Positions 24,763 to 33,512 are shown, counted from the stretch's first letter. The stretch: 64,000 nt of DNA from JBCDCY01 sp039180875 (GCA_039180875.1 JBCDCY010000001.1:620001-684000); one strand, 5' to 3'. Numbers and translations: made by a program. Notes: a model not told the origin generated them from the sequence alone.

Positions 24763-26177
24763 CAGGTTCTCCAGGGCAGCGTCATATGCGACTGCAGCGC
24801 GAAGTGTACGAGGGGATTGATGCCCGTGACCAGAAGCTCGGGATGTTGGCGCAGATAGCCGGCGGTGTCGAACCAGGGATTGGGATCGCGAAGCTCGGCC
24901 GCGCCGACCTCGACGTAGTGGCTGACCGCATCGGCGCCGTTGCGCGCCACGTCGGCATAGGCGGCGCGGTAATGCGCCGGGTCGAGCAGGCCGTTCTTGC
25001 GCAGGATGGCGATGTCGTCGCCCCGCCCGGCCGATCCCCGCCGCTCCGTCGCCCGGCGGAAGGCGGCGGTGATGATCTCGCGGGCCGTGCTTTCGTCACC
25101 CCGCGGGCCGGGACGGCGCGCCTTGGCCTGGTTCTGCGGCAGGGCCCGGCGCACCTGGCCGAGCAGGCGGTTGAAGTCCTTGAAGAACGCATCCTCGACC
25201 GGCCGGCCGACATGCTGCGCGACGTAGTGGTAGAGCGGCAGAAAGACCTCCGTCCAACCTTTGAGGGAAGGCAGCGTTACCTCCACCTCGTCCGCCGGGA
25301 TCGCTGCCAGGGCGGCCGCGATATGGGCGCGGGCCTGGGGATCGAAGTTGCCATCGTTGATCTCGCGCGAGAAGGCGGTCAGTCGGTTGGCCATCTCCAC
25401 CACCATGGTGGAGTAGAGGTGCAGGCGGTGGCGCGGCAATGCGGCCATCCAGGGCCGTCCCGCCATCGCGGCATAGATCGCCACGTTCTCGAACGCCAAC
25501 GCGGGATCGGCCGTCAGGCGCCGGGTGGCCTGCTGGGTCTCGCCCGCGTCCTTCCGCCAGAGATAGGTGTAGGCGTTGAGGAAGGTCACCCGGCGCGCCC
25601 GCTCGAAGAAGCGCAGGTTGAAATGGCGGTCTTCGCCGAGGCGCATGTCGGTCTCGAAGCGGAGCGCGCCCTCCTCGATCACACTCCGGCGAAAGAGCGC
25701 GTTCCAGGAGGAATAGACCGATGTGATCGCAGGATAGGCGCTGGGCGCGAGGCCGTGGATCTCACCGAAGTTACGTTCTTCGTCGGGGTTCGGCCGGGTC
25801 TCACCGGTCTCCGCCGTCCAGAGGTGATGCTTGGCTCGGACGAAATCGACCTCCGCCTCCGCCGCGGCGAGCAGGGTCGCGAGGCAATCCGGGCGCAGGC
25901 GATCGTCGGCGTCGAGGAAGAACACGAAGTCGCCTGTGGCAAGCTCAAGCCCCCGGTTCCGCGCGGCCGAGACGCCCACATTCTCCTCAAACAGGTGGGT
26001 GCGCACGCTGGCATCTGCCGCCGCGATCTCCGTGATCACAGCCGGCGTTCGGTCGTGCGAGCCGTCGTCGACGAGGATCAGTTCGCAGTCCACACCGTCC
26101 TGTACCGTGACAGAGGCGTGGGCATCCGCCAGCGTCGCTTCGGCATTGAAGCACGGCACGATCACCGACACCTTCAT
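24762..26177 (-). CDS. Family 2 glycosyltransferase with C-terminal module
   Basis: The 471-residue protein opens with the GT2 signature VSVIVPCFNAEATLADAHAS, ELILVDDGSHDRTP and GDFVFFLDADDRLRPDC (DxD at about 89-92). It would transfer a sugar from a nucleotide donor to a growing surface glycan at the cytoplasmic face. After about residue 390 it carries a diverged copy of the module seen in the next gene (LLDPAHYRAAYADVARNGAD and GINPLVHF). It is the first gene of a tightly packed operon of three (one-base overlap, then a ten-base gap) and is divergent from the gene at 26439. Confidence 0.88.
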   Translation of the reverse strand: MKVSVIVPCFNAEATLADAHASVTVQDGVDCELILVDDGSHDRTPAVITEIAAADASVRTHLFEENVGVSAARNRGLELATGDFVFFLDADDRLRPDCLATLLAAAEAEVDFVRAKHHLWTAETGETRPNPDEERNFGEIHGLAPSAYPAITSVYSSWNALFRRSVIEEGALRFETDMRLGEDRHFNLRFFERARRVTFLNAYTYLWRKDAGETQQATRRLTADPALAFENVAIYAAMAGRPWMAALPRHRLHLYSTMVVEMANRLTAFSREINDGNFDPQARAHIAAALAAIPADEVEVTLPSLKGWTEVFLPLYHYVAQHVGRPVEDAFFKDFNRLLGQVRRALPQNQAKARRPGPRGDESTAREIITAAFRRATERRGSAGRGDDIAILRKNGLLDPAHYRAAYADVARNGADAVSHYVEVGAAELRDPNPWFDTAGYLRQHPELLVTGINPLVHFALQSHMTLPWRT

Positions 26178-26295
26178 GGATCCGAACCCAAAGCCCCCTT
26201 GGCACCTGGCCAGGTCATCGCGGCGACCCGTAGCATCGGCACGTCTTGCGACCTAGCCCCATGGCCGGCCCGATGCAAACGATAGCTTAGCGAAA

Positions 26296-26366
26296 TTGTG
26301 CGGCGCACAACTGTCGGCAAAATCACGCTTCCGTCGATGCCCGACGATTGACCGATGCCATCGGTC
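26296..26366. promoter_or_regulatory. Two palindromes in the divergent intergenic region
   Basis: The 261-base gap between the glycan operon and the 26439 gene contains TTGTGC-3-GCACAA (26296-26310) and GACCGAT-3-ATCGGTC (26350-26366). Both are perfect arms of operator size in an otherwise AT-richer stretch. They are candidate regulator sites for one or both divergent units. I could not assign a promoter with confidence. Confidence 0.4.
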
Positions 26367-26438
26367 GTAAGTCTTTGCACCGCATCGCCGCTTTCCGTAG
26401 CGTGAGCCTATAGCAAAAAAAGTGACAGGGGTGGTGGA

Positions 26439-26954
26439 ATGGATGATGACGCCTGGAACGGCGCAGCCAGTCGACATGATTCGGCAGAGCACGGGCCGTC
26501 CCCTGGCGCGATGGACGAGCTGATCGCGCTCTACCTCACGACCCTGCGCGATATCATCGCCGCCCTGCCGGCCAGCGAAGAGCGCCTGAAGGCGGATGAG
26601 CGCTGGGGCCTGGCCGACGAACGCCGGATCCTGTTCCTGCTGGCCCAAGCCCAGGCGGCCTGGCTCACCAGCGGCCTGCGCTATTGGCGGCAGATGGCGG
26701 AGATCCTGGCGACCCAGGGCATCGGCCTGGGCGACGCCGCGCGCGACGATGCGGCGTGGGAGCAGGACCGGCTGATGCGGCACCTGCTGCTCGTCGACAA
26801 GGCGCGGGCGGCGCTGCGCGAGGTCGCCGATCTGTCGCTGTCCGAGGCCAAGGCGCTGCGTCGCAAGCTTCTGGAGATCGAGGGCCATCTCCGCGCCGCC
26901 GAGGCTGGACCGGACGGGGCAGAGCCCCGCCGCTACGGCAAGGTGAAGCCGTGA
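26439..26954 (+). CDS. Uncharacterised helical protein coupled to a polyprenyl synthetase
   Basis: I do not recognise this 171-residue protein. It looks mostly helical, has no signal peptide or membrane segment, and has a Trp/Tyr-containing amphipathic stretch (QAQAAWLTSGLRYWRQMAEI, about 70-89) that faintly recalls helices of PHA-synthase subunits or phasins. The C-terminal half is rich in Lys, Arg and Glu. Its stop overlaps the GTG start of the polyprenyl synthetase gene (GTGA), so the two proteins are made together and may interact. ATG 26439 is preceded by AGGGG nine bases upstream. Confidence 0.7.
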   Translation: MDDDAWNGAASRHDSAEHGPSPGAMDELIALYLTTLRDIIAALPASEERLKADERWGLADERRILFLLAQAQAAWLTSGLRYWRQMAEILATQGIGLGDAARDDAAWEQDRLMRHLLLVDKARAALREVADLSLSEAKALRRKLLEIEGHLRAAEAGPDGAEPRRYGKVKP

Positions 26955-27907
26955 ACCGGCCGGGCCTGCACCCGCGCGACGGCGCCGCCCGGGCGGACTG
27001 GGTGCTGCCGGAGCTCGGCTTCCAGGAGGAGACGGAGCGACTGCGCGCCGCCATCGCCGACTGGGCCATGCGCGAGGCCGATGCCGAGCTGCGCGACGCC
27101 ATCGACTGGCAATTCCTGAGCGGCTCCAAGTATTTCCGCCCGCTCACCGTCTTCTCCTGCGCCCGGGCCATGACCGGCGGCGCGGTGCCGGAGGACGCGA
27201 TCCACGGGGCCATGGCGCTCGAGCTCTTCCACAACATGACCCTGGTGGTGGACGACATCCTCGACCAGTCGGACGAACGGCGCGGCAAGGCGACGATGCA
27301 CGTGAAGTTCGGCAGCCTGAAAGCCCTGATGACATCCGGCTATCTGGTCGCCGAGTGCTACCGGATCGTGGCGCACGACCCGGGCCTGGTCGCCCTGATC
27401 TCGGAGCTGATGAGCCGCCTCGCGGTGGCCGAGTGCGCGCAATGGCGGCTCCGCGCCCAGCCGCTCGGCGTCGAGGACTGGCGGCTCTTGGCGCAGGAGG
27501 ACACCGGCTCGATGTTCGAGGTCGCGGCCTGCCTCGGCGACCGGTCCGAGGATCTGCGCCGCTTCGGCCAGCTTCTCGGCATCCTCTACCATGCCTGCGA
27601 TGACGTGAGCGATGTGCGGGGCACGGAGGAGCTGGGCGAGGGCGGCGACGACGATATCCGCGACGGCATCCTGACCCTGCCCGCGGCCATCGCCATCCGG
27701 CGACCGGAGGTGGCCGAGATGTTCGCGGCACCCGATCCCGGGAACTACGACGCCCTCGCCACCGCCTTTCGCCAGGCCCTGCCGGAAGCGGAGCAGGAAC
27801 TCGACGCGATCGCCGCAAGTGCGATGGCTGAGGCCGAGCGCTTCGCCCGCGACCCCCGCCCGCTCCATGACCTCGTCCGTCGCACCCGCGCCCTCGGCGC
27901 CCGCTGA
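26951..27907 (+). CDS. Polyprenyl synthetase (trans-isoprenyl diphosphate synthase)
   Basis: The 318-residue enzyme has both aspartate-rich motifs, DDILD (101-105) and DDVSD (217-221), that bind the diphosphates of the allylic primer and isopentenyl diphosphate. Some normally conserved positions differ: GGKRxRP is GSKYFRP (58-64), and the usual FQ before the second motif is YHAC. It may therefore be a specialised or sluggish prenyltransferase rather than IspA or IspB. Start is GTG 26951, overlapping the previous stop. A desaturase-like FAD enzyme lies 3.5 kb away, so a terpenoid product is possible but unproven. Confidence 0.88.
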   Translation: MNRPGLHPRDGAARADWVLPELGFQEETERLRAAIADWAMREADAELRDAIDWQFLSGSKYFRPLTVFSCARAMTGGAVPEDAIHGAMALELFHNMTLVVDDILDQSDERRGKATMHVKFGSLKALMTSGYLVAECYRIVAHDPGLVALISELMSRLAVAECAQWRLRAQPLGVEDWRLLAQEDTGSMFEVAACLGDRSEDLRRFGQLLGILYHACDDVSDVRGTEELGEGGDDDIRDGILTLPAAIAIRRPEVAEMFAAPDPGNYDALATAFRQALPEAEQELDAIAASAMAEAERFARDPRPLHDLVRRTRALGAR

Positions 27908-27962
27908 GCCGGCTTGGCGTCCGGGGCCGGGGGCCACCTCGTTGCGGGTGCTGCTCTTTGGA

Positions 27963-28025
27963 CATTTGAGCCACTGCGAAAGCCATGGGGCTTTCTTGCT
28001 GGGTCAAATATCCCCGCCGGAGGCA
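27963..28025. repeat. Dispersed 3'-end repeat, copy B (hairpin between convergent genes)
   Basis: ATTTGAGCCACTGCGAAAGC and the inverted GGGTCAAATATCCCCGCCGG form the two arms of an imperfect hairpin around ATGG. The sequence is the repeat seen at 47981, here with its core on the opposite strand. It sits between the convergent polyprenyl synthetase and cyclase genes and probably ends both transcripts. Confidence 0.75.
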
Positions 28026-28053
28026 TGACGCTCTTCCGAGCCGCCGCGCGCGG

Positions 28054-31000
28054 TCAGGCGACGGCGTGGTCCACGCCGCAGCGCGCGAGGAGCGCCCGGG
28101 CGTTGCTGAGATCGGCGGTGCCGAAGCCCTCCTCGAACCGCTCGATGATGGGGAGCAGGGTGCCGACTGCCTTCTCCGGCTCGCCGCGCGCATGGAACCG
28201 CTCCGCCAGCGCCAAACCCGCTTGCAACGACCAGGAGAGGGCATCCCGCTGCTCCGCCTCGGCCAGCGACGCCTGCCAGGCCGCGACGGCGGCGGCGTCA
28301 TCGCCCAAGCCTTGCAGCACGCGGCCCCGCACCAGATGCAGCTCTGGCAGCAGGGAGAACTCGCCGGAGGCCGCGACACCCTCGGCCGAAGCGGGGAGTG
28401 CGGCGCGTGCCTCCTCCGCCCGACCGGCGGCGAGCAGCACCTCTGCATGGTGCGCCTTGAAGAGCGAGCCGTGATAGCGCACCCCGGCCTTGGCGCAGCC
28501 GGCCAGCGCCGCGGCGCTCATCTCCACCGCCGTCTCTGCCTCGCCCCGCGCTGCCAGGGCCCAGGCCCGCCAGAAGCTCGCGAAGGCGCCGAGGAAGCCG
28601 TAGCCGAGCTCGTTGGCCAGGGCGATGCCCTCCTCGGTCCGGGCGAGCACCGTGTCGAGATCGCCGATCAGATAGGGCACCCGGATGGCCGAGTTGGTGA
28701 GCGTATAGACCAGGCTGTAGGGATCGCCGAGCTCGCGGGCATAGTCCACGACCGCATCGCTGATCGCCGTCGCGCTGTCCGGCCGGCCGACGGCCCAGAC
28801 GGAGGCGGCGCGGAAGCATTCCGCGATCACCTTGGGATCGGCGGCCGACAGGCGCGGCCCCTCCCGCGTCCAGGCGCCGGCCTCGTAAAGCGCGTTCAGC
28901 GCCCCGCCATGGGCGATGGCCTCGGCGAAGTCGCCGCGGTTGTAGTGCGACCAGGTGAGCATCGACTCGGTATAGACGTCGTAGCGCGGCGAGCCCGCCT
29001 CCGCCCCTGCCGACTGCAGCAGGCGAAAGGCGGCATGACCGGCGGTGATGTCGCCCTTCATCGTCTCGTAAGCGCCGATGCCGTAGTAGACGCCGAAGCG
29101 CAGGTCGATGTCGTCGACCGTGTCGCAAAGCTCAAGCGCCCGCTCGAACGCCGCCTTGGCCTGGGGCGAGGCGTAGCCGGTGGCGGCGAAGTGCACGACG
29201 CCAAGCGTCGATTGCAGCTTCAGCTCCATCGTCTCCTGGGCGGTGTCGTCGGCGATTGCTTCGACCTGCTCCAATCCCTTGCCGAGATGGGCCAGTGCCT
29301 CCTTCGCCGCCGCCCGCTGCCAGGCGCGCTGGCCGGCGGCGTGCCATTGCTCGACGGCTCGGGCGGTCTCTCCCCCCGCGGCCAGGTGATGGGCCACGAA
29401 CTCGGGCTCGGCCGCGGCGCGGGATGGGAAATCGGCCAGCAGCGTCTCGGCGATGGCGCGGTGCAGCTCCACCCGGCGGCGCTTCAGGATCGAGTCGTAG
29501 GCCGCGTCCTGCAGCAGGGCGTGGCGGAAATGCCAGGTGTCGGCGCCGGGCCCGGCGCGCACCAGATCGGCCGCGACCAATTGCTCGAGCAGCACCTCGA
29601 TCGGCTCTGGCGTCTCCTCGGCGACGGCCGACAGCAGAGCGAGGGGGAATTCCCGGCCGATCACGGAGGCGACCTGGGCGATCTCCTTGGCCGAGAGCAG
29701 CCGGTCCAACCGGGCCATCAGCGAGTCCTTCAGGCTCGCCGGCACAAAATGATCGCCGGGGGAGGTGCCGGCCCGGTCCAGCACCGCCGTGGTCAGTTCC
29801 TCGAGGTAGAGCGGCACGCCGTCGGCCCGATCGACAAGATCGGCGCATACCTCCTCCGGCACGCCGGCACCGGCCGAGAGGGCGGAGATCAGCCGGGCGC
29901 AATCCTGGGCCTGCAACCGCTCGAGCGCCAGACGCTCGATCACCTCGTCGTCCTGCCACGGCGGCTCGTATTCCGGCCGGTGGGTGACGACGACCAATGC
30001 CGGCAGATCGGAGAGGCGGGCAAACAGCATCTCCAGAAGTTCCGTGGTCGTCGGGTCGAGCCAGTGCGCGTCCTCCAGGATCACCAAAAGGGGCGCCGCC
30101 GCGGCTGCCCCGACGATCTGATCGACCAGTGCCTGAAGCGTGCGGGCCTTGCGCAGGGCCGGGGAGAGATCGAGGGCCGGCAGATCCTCCATCGGCAGCA
30201 GCAGGGCGGAGGCGAGCAGCACCGCCTCCTCCTGCCCCTCCTCCACGTCGAAGAGGCGCAGCGCCTTCTGCCGCCGCGTATGGCCGTCATCGTCGGGGGC
30301 GAAGCCCGCCTCGCGCTCGATCTGGCGCAGCACCGGGTAGAGCAGCGAGTTGCTGAAGAACGGCGCGCATTGATAGCGCTTGATCACCGCGCCGCCGGCG
30401 GCCGCTTCGTCCAGCATCTCCCGCACCAGGCGGCTTTTGCCGATGCCGGCCTCGCCGGACAGCAGCACCGTGCCGCCCTGGCCGGCATGGGCCTGCTTCC
30501 AGCGGGCGAGCAGGCGGGCCCGCTCTCCCTCGCGCCCGATCAGGGGGGTGAGCTCCGCCTCTGCCCGCGCGTCGAAGCGGCCGACGGCATCGACCGCCTC
30601 TACCACCCGCCAGGCGGTCATCGGGGCGCTGAAGCCCTTCAGCGCCAGGCCCTCCAACACCTTGAAGCGGAAGAGCCCGCCGAGCAGGCGGCGGGTGCTG
30701 TCGCCCACCACGATCTGGTCGGGCTCCGCGATGCTCTGCAGCCGGGCGGCGAGGTTCGGCGTCTCCCCCGCGACGGCGGAGATCTGGGCCACACGCTCCC
30801 CGATCAGGTCGCCGACGACCACCAGGCCGGTGGCCACACCCACCCGGACGCTCAGATTGACATCGGGCTGGGTCTCGATCTCCGAGACGGCATGGATCGC
30901 GGCGAGCCCGGCGCGCACCGCCCGCTCCGGTGCGTCCTCCTGCGCCACCGGGTAGCCAAAATAGACCATCAGCCCGTCGCCCAGGAACTGCGCCACATGG

Positions 31001-31374
31001 CCGCCGAACTGCACCACCACGCCGCTCACCGTGTCCTGGTAGAGTTGCATCAGGTCGCGATAATCCTCGGGATCCAGCCGGTTCGAGAGCGCGGTGGAGC
31101 CCACCAGATCGCAGAACATGATGGTCAGTTGCCGGCGTTCGGCCAACGGCCCGTCGGCCAGCCCATGCGCCTCGACATCGTAGGTACGGGGATTGCGCGC
31201 GGCCTTCAGGATCTTCAGCCGATGGCCGACCACGCCGACGCCGAGTTCGCGCAGCGTCTCGTGGTCCAGATCGCCGAGCAGGTCGAAGCCGACCTCGCCC
31301 GCCTCGAAGGCCTCGGCATACTGCTCGAGCCCCAGATCGGCCAGCCAGCTTCGGATCGGTCTTGCCTCAGGCAT
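28054..31374 (-). CDS. SAM domain - class III nucleotide cyclase - AAA ATPase - TPR signalling protein
   Basis: The 1106-residue protein has, in order: a SAM domain (about 6-60, LADLGLEQYAEAFEAGEVGF); a class III adenylate/guanylate cyclase domain (about 80-240); an AAA/NACHT-like ATPase with P-loop GEAGIGKSRLVREML and an ALALLVILEDAHWLD-type Walker B; and a long TPR-like helical C-terminus. The cyclase domain has both metal Asp residues in FCDLVGST and FLGDGLMVYFG and the NLAARL transition-state segment, so it looks active. Such proteins are large cytosolic sensors making cAMP. It stands alone, 38 bases downstream of the FAD enzyme gene, and could be in the same transcript. Confidence 0.9.
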   Translation of the reverse strand: MPEARPIRSWLADLGLEQYAEAFEAGEVGFDLLGDLDHETLRELGVGVVGHRLKILKAARNPRTYDVEAHGLADGPLAERRQLTIMFCDLVGSTALSNRLDPEDYRDLMQLYQDTVSGVVVQFGGHVAQFLGDGLMVYFGYPVAQEDAPERAVRAGLAAIHAVSEIETQPDVNLSVRVGVATGLVVVGDLIGERVAQISAVAGETPNLAARLQSIAEPDQIVVGDSTRRLLGGLFRFKVLEGLALKGFSAPMTAWRVVEAVDAVGRFDARAEAELTPLIGREGERARLLARWKQAHAGQGGTVLLSGEAGIGKSRLVREMLDEAAAGGAVIKRYQCAPFFSNSLLYPVLRQIEREAGFAPDDDGHTRRQKALRLFDVEEGQEEAVLLASALLLPMEDLPALDLSPALRKARTLQALVDQIVGAAAAAPLLVILEDAHWLDPTTTELLEMLFARLSDLPALVVVTHRPEYEPPWQDDEVIERLALERLQAQDCARLISALSAGAGVPEEVCADLVDRADGVPLYLEELTTAVLDRAGTSPGDHFVPASLKDSLMARLDRLLSAKEIAQVASVIGREFPLALLSAVAEETPEPIEVLLEQLVAADLVRAGPGADTWHFRHALLQDAAYDSILKRRRVELHRAIAETLLADFPSRAAAEPEFVAHHLAAGGETARAVEQWHAAGQRAWQRAAAKEALAHLGKGLEQVEAIADDTAQETMELKLQSTLGVVHFAATGYASPQAKAAFERALELCDTVDDIDLRFGVYYGIGAYETMKGDITAGHAAFRLLQSAGAEAGSPRYDVYTESMLTWSHYNRGDFAEAIAHGGALNALYEAGAWTREGPRLSAADPKVIAECFRAASVWAVGRPDSATAISDAVVDYARELGDPYSLVYTLTNSAIRVPYLIGDLDTVLARTEEGIALANELGYGFLGAFASFWRAWALAARGEAETAVEMSAAALAGCAKAGVRYHGSLFKAHHAEVLLAAGRAEEARAALPASAEGVAASGEFSLLPELHLVRGRVLQGLGDDAAAVAAWQASLAEAEQRDALSWSLQAGLALAERFHARGEPEKAVGTLLPIIERFEEGFGTADLSNARALLARCGVDHAVA

Positions 31375-31412
31375 CGCTCTGCCCGGTGTTGCCGCGGATC
31401 GTCGGCCCGCCT

Positions 31413-33197
31413 TCAGGCCGCCCTGTGCTTATCCGATTCCCCGTCCTGCCAATAGAGCGGGCCGAGGCCCTGGCGCGGTCCGCTGACCGGCCGCCCGGCG
31501 AGCAGCTCGCGCAGGATGCGGTCGACCTCCTGCAAGACGGCGGAGTCGGCCCGGAAGGGATCGGAGAGGCCCGGCAGCCGGATGCCGAGCCGTGCCATGG
31601 TATCGCTGTAGGCCGACCAGGCCTTGGCCGAGGCGGCGTAGGGCGCGAGCGCCACCCGGGCGGCGCGGAACAGGTCGCGGGGATAGGCCTCCGGCAGGAT
31701 CAACGGGATCTCTGCGCCCTCCCCCGACTTGGCCCGCACCGCCTCCGCCGCCATCACCCCGGTGGCCACGCCGCCCTCCATGGTCGAGACATCCGCGAAG
31801 TTGCGCACATAGGTGCCGGCGAGGAAGAGGTTGGGGATCCTGCACGTCGTCTCCGGCCGGTGGCGCCAGCTGCCGACGGCGTTGGCGAACAGCTCCTCGC
31901 CCGTGTTGGTCTCGAGCGAGGTCGCCTTCAGGTCGATATCGCTCGGCTCGAACGGCACGTTCATCCGGAAGGCCTGCAGCAGGTAGTCGATCGCCGTCTT
32001 CGGCGCATCGAGGTCCAGGATCAGCCGCCCCGACCGGTCCCGCCGCTCCGGCTCCAGCGGCAACAGCGCCTTGATGTCGGAGGCGGTGACGTAGAGCAGC
32101 GTCGATGTCAGCCCCGGCCAGACCTTGGAATAGTCGAGGAAGGTCATCTGGTAGGGCGTGTTCATCAACGCGGTCACATCGTCGGTGATGCCGCCGAGGG
32201 TGCCCTTGAAGTGCAGGGCGATGGAGGCCATCGGTTCGGCCTCCAGATAATCGAGCTGGCCGAGGCTCGGGTCGAGGTTGATCAGCTCCCCCGTCAGCAG
32301 GTTGGCCATCGCTCCGGGCGTCACCGCCATGATCACATCGGCGTCTGCCACGTCGACCTTCACCGGCGGGACCGGCTTGCCACCCGCCGTCGTCAGGGGT
32401 TTCCAGTCGCGGAAGATGGAGGGTGACTTGTCCACCTTCTGAAAGGTAAGGCCGGCGATCCGCCCGTCCCGCGCCGGCGTGATGGTGTCGAGGCGGTGCA
32501 GCAGGCAGAGCTCGAAGCGCTCGCCATAGCTCCGCAACTTAGCGAGCCAAGGGTCGAGCAAGGCCGTCTGCTTATCGCCGCGCAGCAGCCAGAACTGCGG
32601 ATCGGGGACGCGATTGCCGTATTTCAGGAAGGTCTGGTAGCTGCGGGCGGAGGCGTTGTAGCTCGCCACGCCCCAGACCGTCTCCCAGAACTTCTGGTGC
32701 AGCTCTGCCATCCGCTCCGTCGCATAGGGCCGGCCGCGCAGGAAGCCGTTGACGGAGATCTTGTCGAGCAGGCCGTCGCCCTCCAGCTCCTCACCCAGGA
32801 TGTCGATCATCGAGTACATGAAGAGGAACAGATCGGCCGGCGGCGCCACGCCGGAGGTCAGGTTGCGCACCAGATCCTGCGCGCCGCCGGGGTTGTGGAG
32901 CTTGGGCTGCCGGTTGGTCTCCCGCTCCCGATAGAAGAAGCGGAAGCCGGTGCGGGGGGAGAAGTTGTGCTGGATGCCGAGATCCTCGGCCACCTTCCAG
33001 AAGTTGTAATACCAGTTGGGATACATGTGGTAGGCATGCTCGCGCCGCGTGCCGGTGCGCGGATCGTCGAAGGCCCGCATCATGCCGCCGACGAAGTCGT
33101 CCTGCTCATAGAGCGTGACGTGGTAGTTCCGCTCCAGCAGCCGCAGCGTGGCCGTCAGTCCCGCGAGACCGGCGCCGACGATCACCACCTTGCGCAT
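31413..33197 (-). CDS. FAD-dependent amine oxidase / phytoene desaturase-like protein
   Basis: The 594-residue flavoprotein begins with the dinucleotide-binding fold KVVIVGAGLAGLTATLRLLE (3-22) and has the C-terminal FAD signature IPNLFLAGTYVRNFADVSTM followed by EGGVATGVMAAEA. The segments HAYHMYPNWYYNFWKVAEDL and FLDYSKVWPGL are those of plant-type desaturases and related amine oxidases. The substrate is unknown; a hydrophobic isoprenoid is plausible because a polyprenyl synthetase gene lies nearby. It is upstream of and on the same strand as the cyclase gene. Confidence 0.85.
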   Translation of the reverse strand: MRKVVIVGAGLAGLTATLRLLERNYHVTLYEQDDFVGGMMRAFDDPRTGTRREHAYHMYPNWYYNFWKVAEDLGIQHNFSPRTGFRFFYRERETNRQPKLHNPGGAQDLVRNLTSGVAPPADLFLFMYSMIDILGEELEGDGLLDKISVNGFLRGRPYATERMAELHQKFWETVWGVASYNASARSYQTFLKYGNRVPDPQFWLLRGDKQTALLDPWLAKLRSYGERFELCLLHRLDTITPARDGRIAGLTFQKVDKSPSIFRDWKPLTTAGGKPVPPVKVDVADADVIMAVTPGAMANLLTGELINLDPSLGQLDYLEAEPMASIALHFKGTLGGITDDVTALMNTPYQMTFLDYSKVWPGLTSTLLYVTASDIKALLPLEPERRDRSGRLILDLDAPKTAIDYLLQAFRMNVPFEPSDIDLKATSLETNTGEELFANAVGSWRHRPETTCRIPNLFLAGTYVRNFADVSTMEGGVATGVMAAEAVRAKSGEGAEIPLILPEAYPRDLFRAARVALAPYAASAKAWSAYSDTMARLGIRLPGLSDPFRADSAVLQEVDRILRELLAGRPVSGPRQGLGPLYWQDGESDKHRAA

Positions 33198-33294
33198 TGC
33201 AACCCCCGATCGTGGACGTGCGGCCGGAAGATGCGCCGCGTGCGCAGGTTAGCAGAATTCGCGGCCCCGTATAGCGGCGGCTGGGCGGGGGCGG

Positions 33295-33322
33295 TTGACC
33301 GTTTGGGCCAACGGCTTATCTG
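33295..33322 (+). promoter_or_regulatory. Candidate sigma-70 promoter upstream of the DUF6280 gene
   Basis: TTGACC (33295-33300) and TATCTG (33317-33322) are separated by 16 bases. The 315-base gap between 33198 and 33512 contains no coding frame I can support. Besides this promoter it holds a small hairpin GCAGCG-T-CGCTGC near 33342. A start near 33330 would give a leader of about 180 bases before the DUF6280 gene, long enough to carry control or a small RNA. Confidence 0.45.
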
Positions 33323-33512
33323 TGATCACGGCGAAATCGTGGCAGCGTCGCTGCAGCGCAGCAATCGAGAGGCTAAGATCACGCCACGTCATGCGGTCCC
33401 GCATCCCGGAATCGCGCCTCTGTTACGCAAAGAAGTCTTGTTCGTGACCGAAATATGACGACATATAGCCCCAGATTTCGCCTGGAATCGGCGCCAAGGA
33501 AGGACCGAACGA

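Noticed and set aside
27985..31455. A 1156-codon plus-strand frame opposite the cyclase gene
   Set aside because: It is antisense to a well-supported multidomain protein and has shadow-frame composition and no domains.
33198..33512. Minus-strand frames (125-208 codons) overlapping the DUF6280 region
   Set aside because: They are antisense to the conserved DUF6280 gene and its leader, with no ribosome sites and no similarity.
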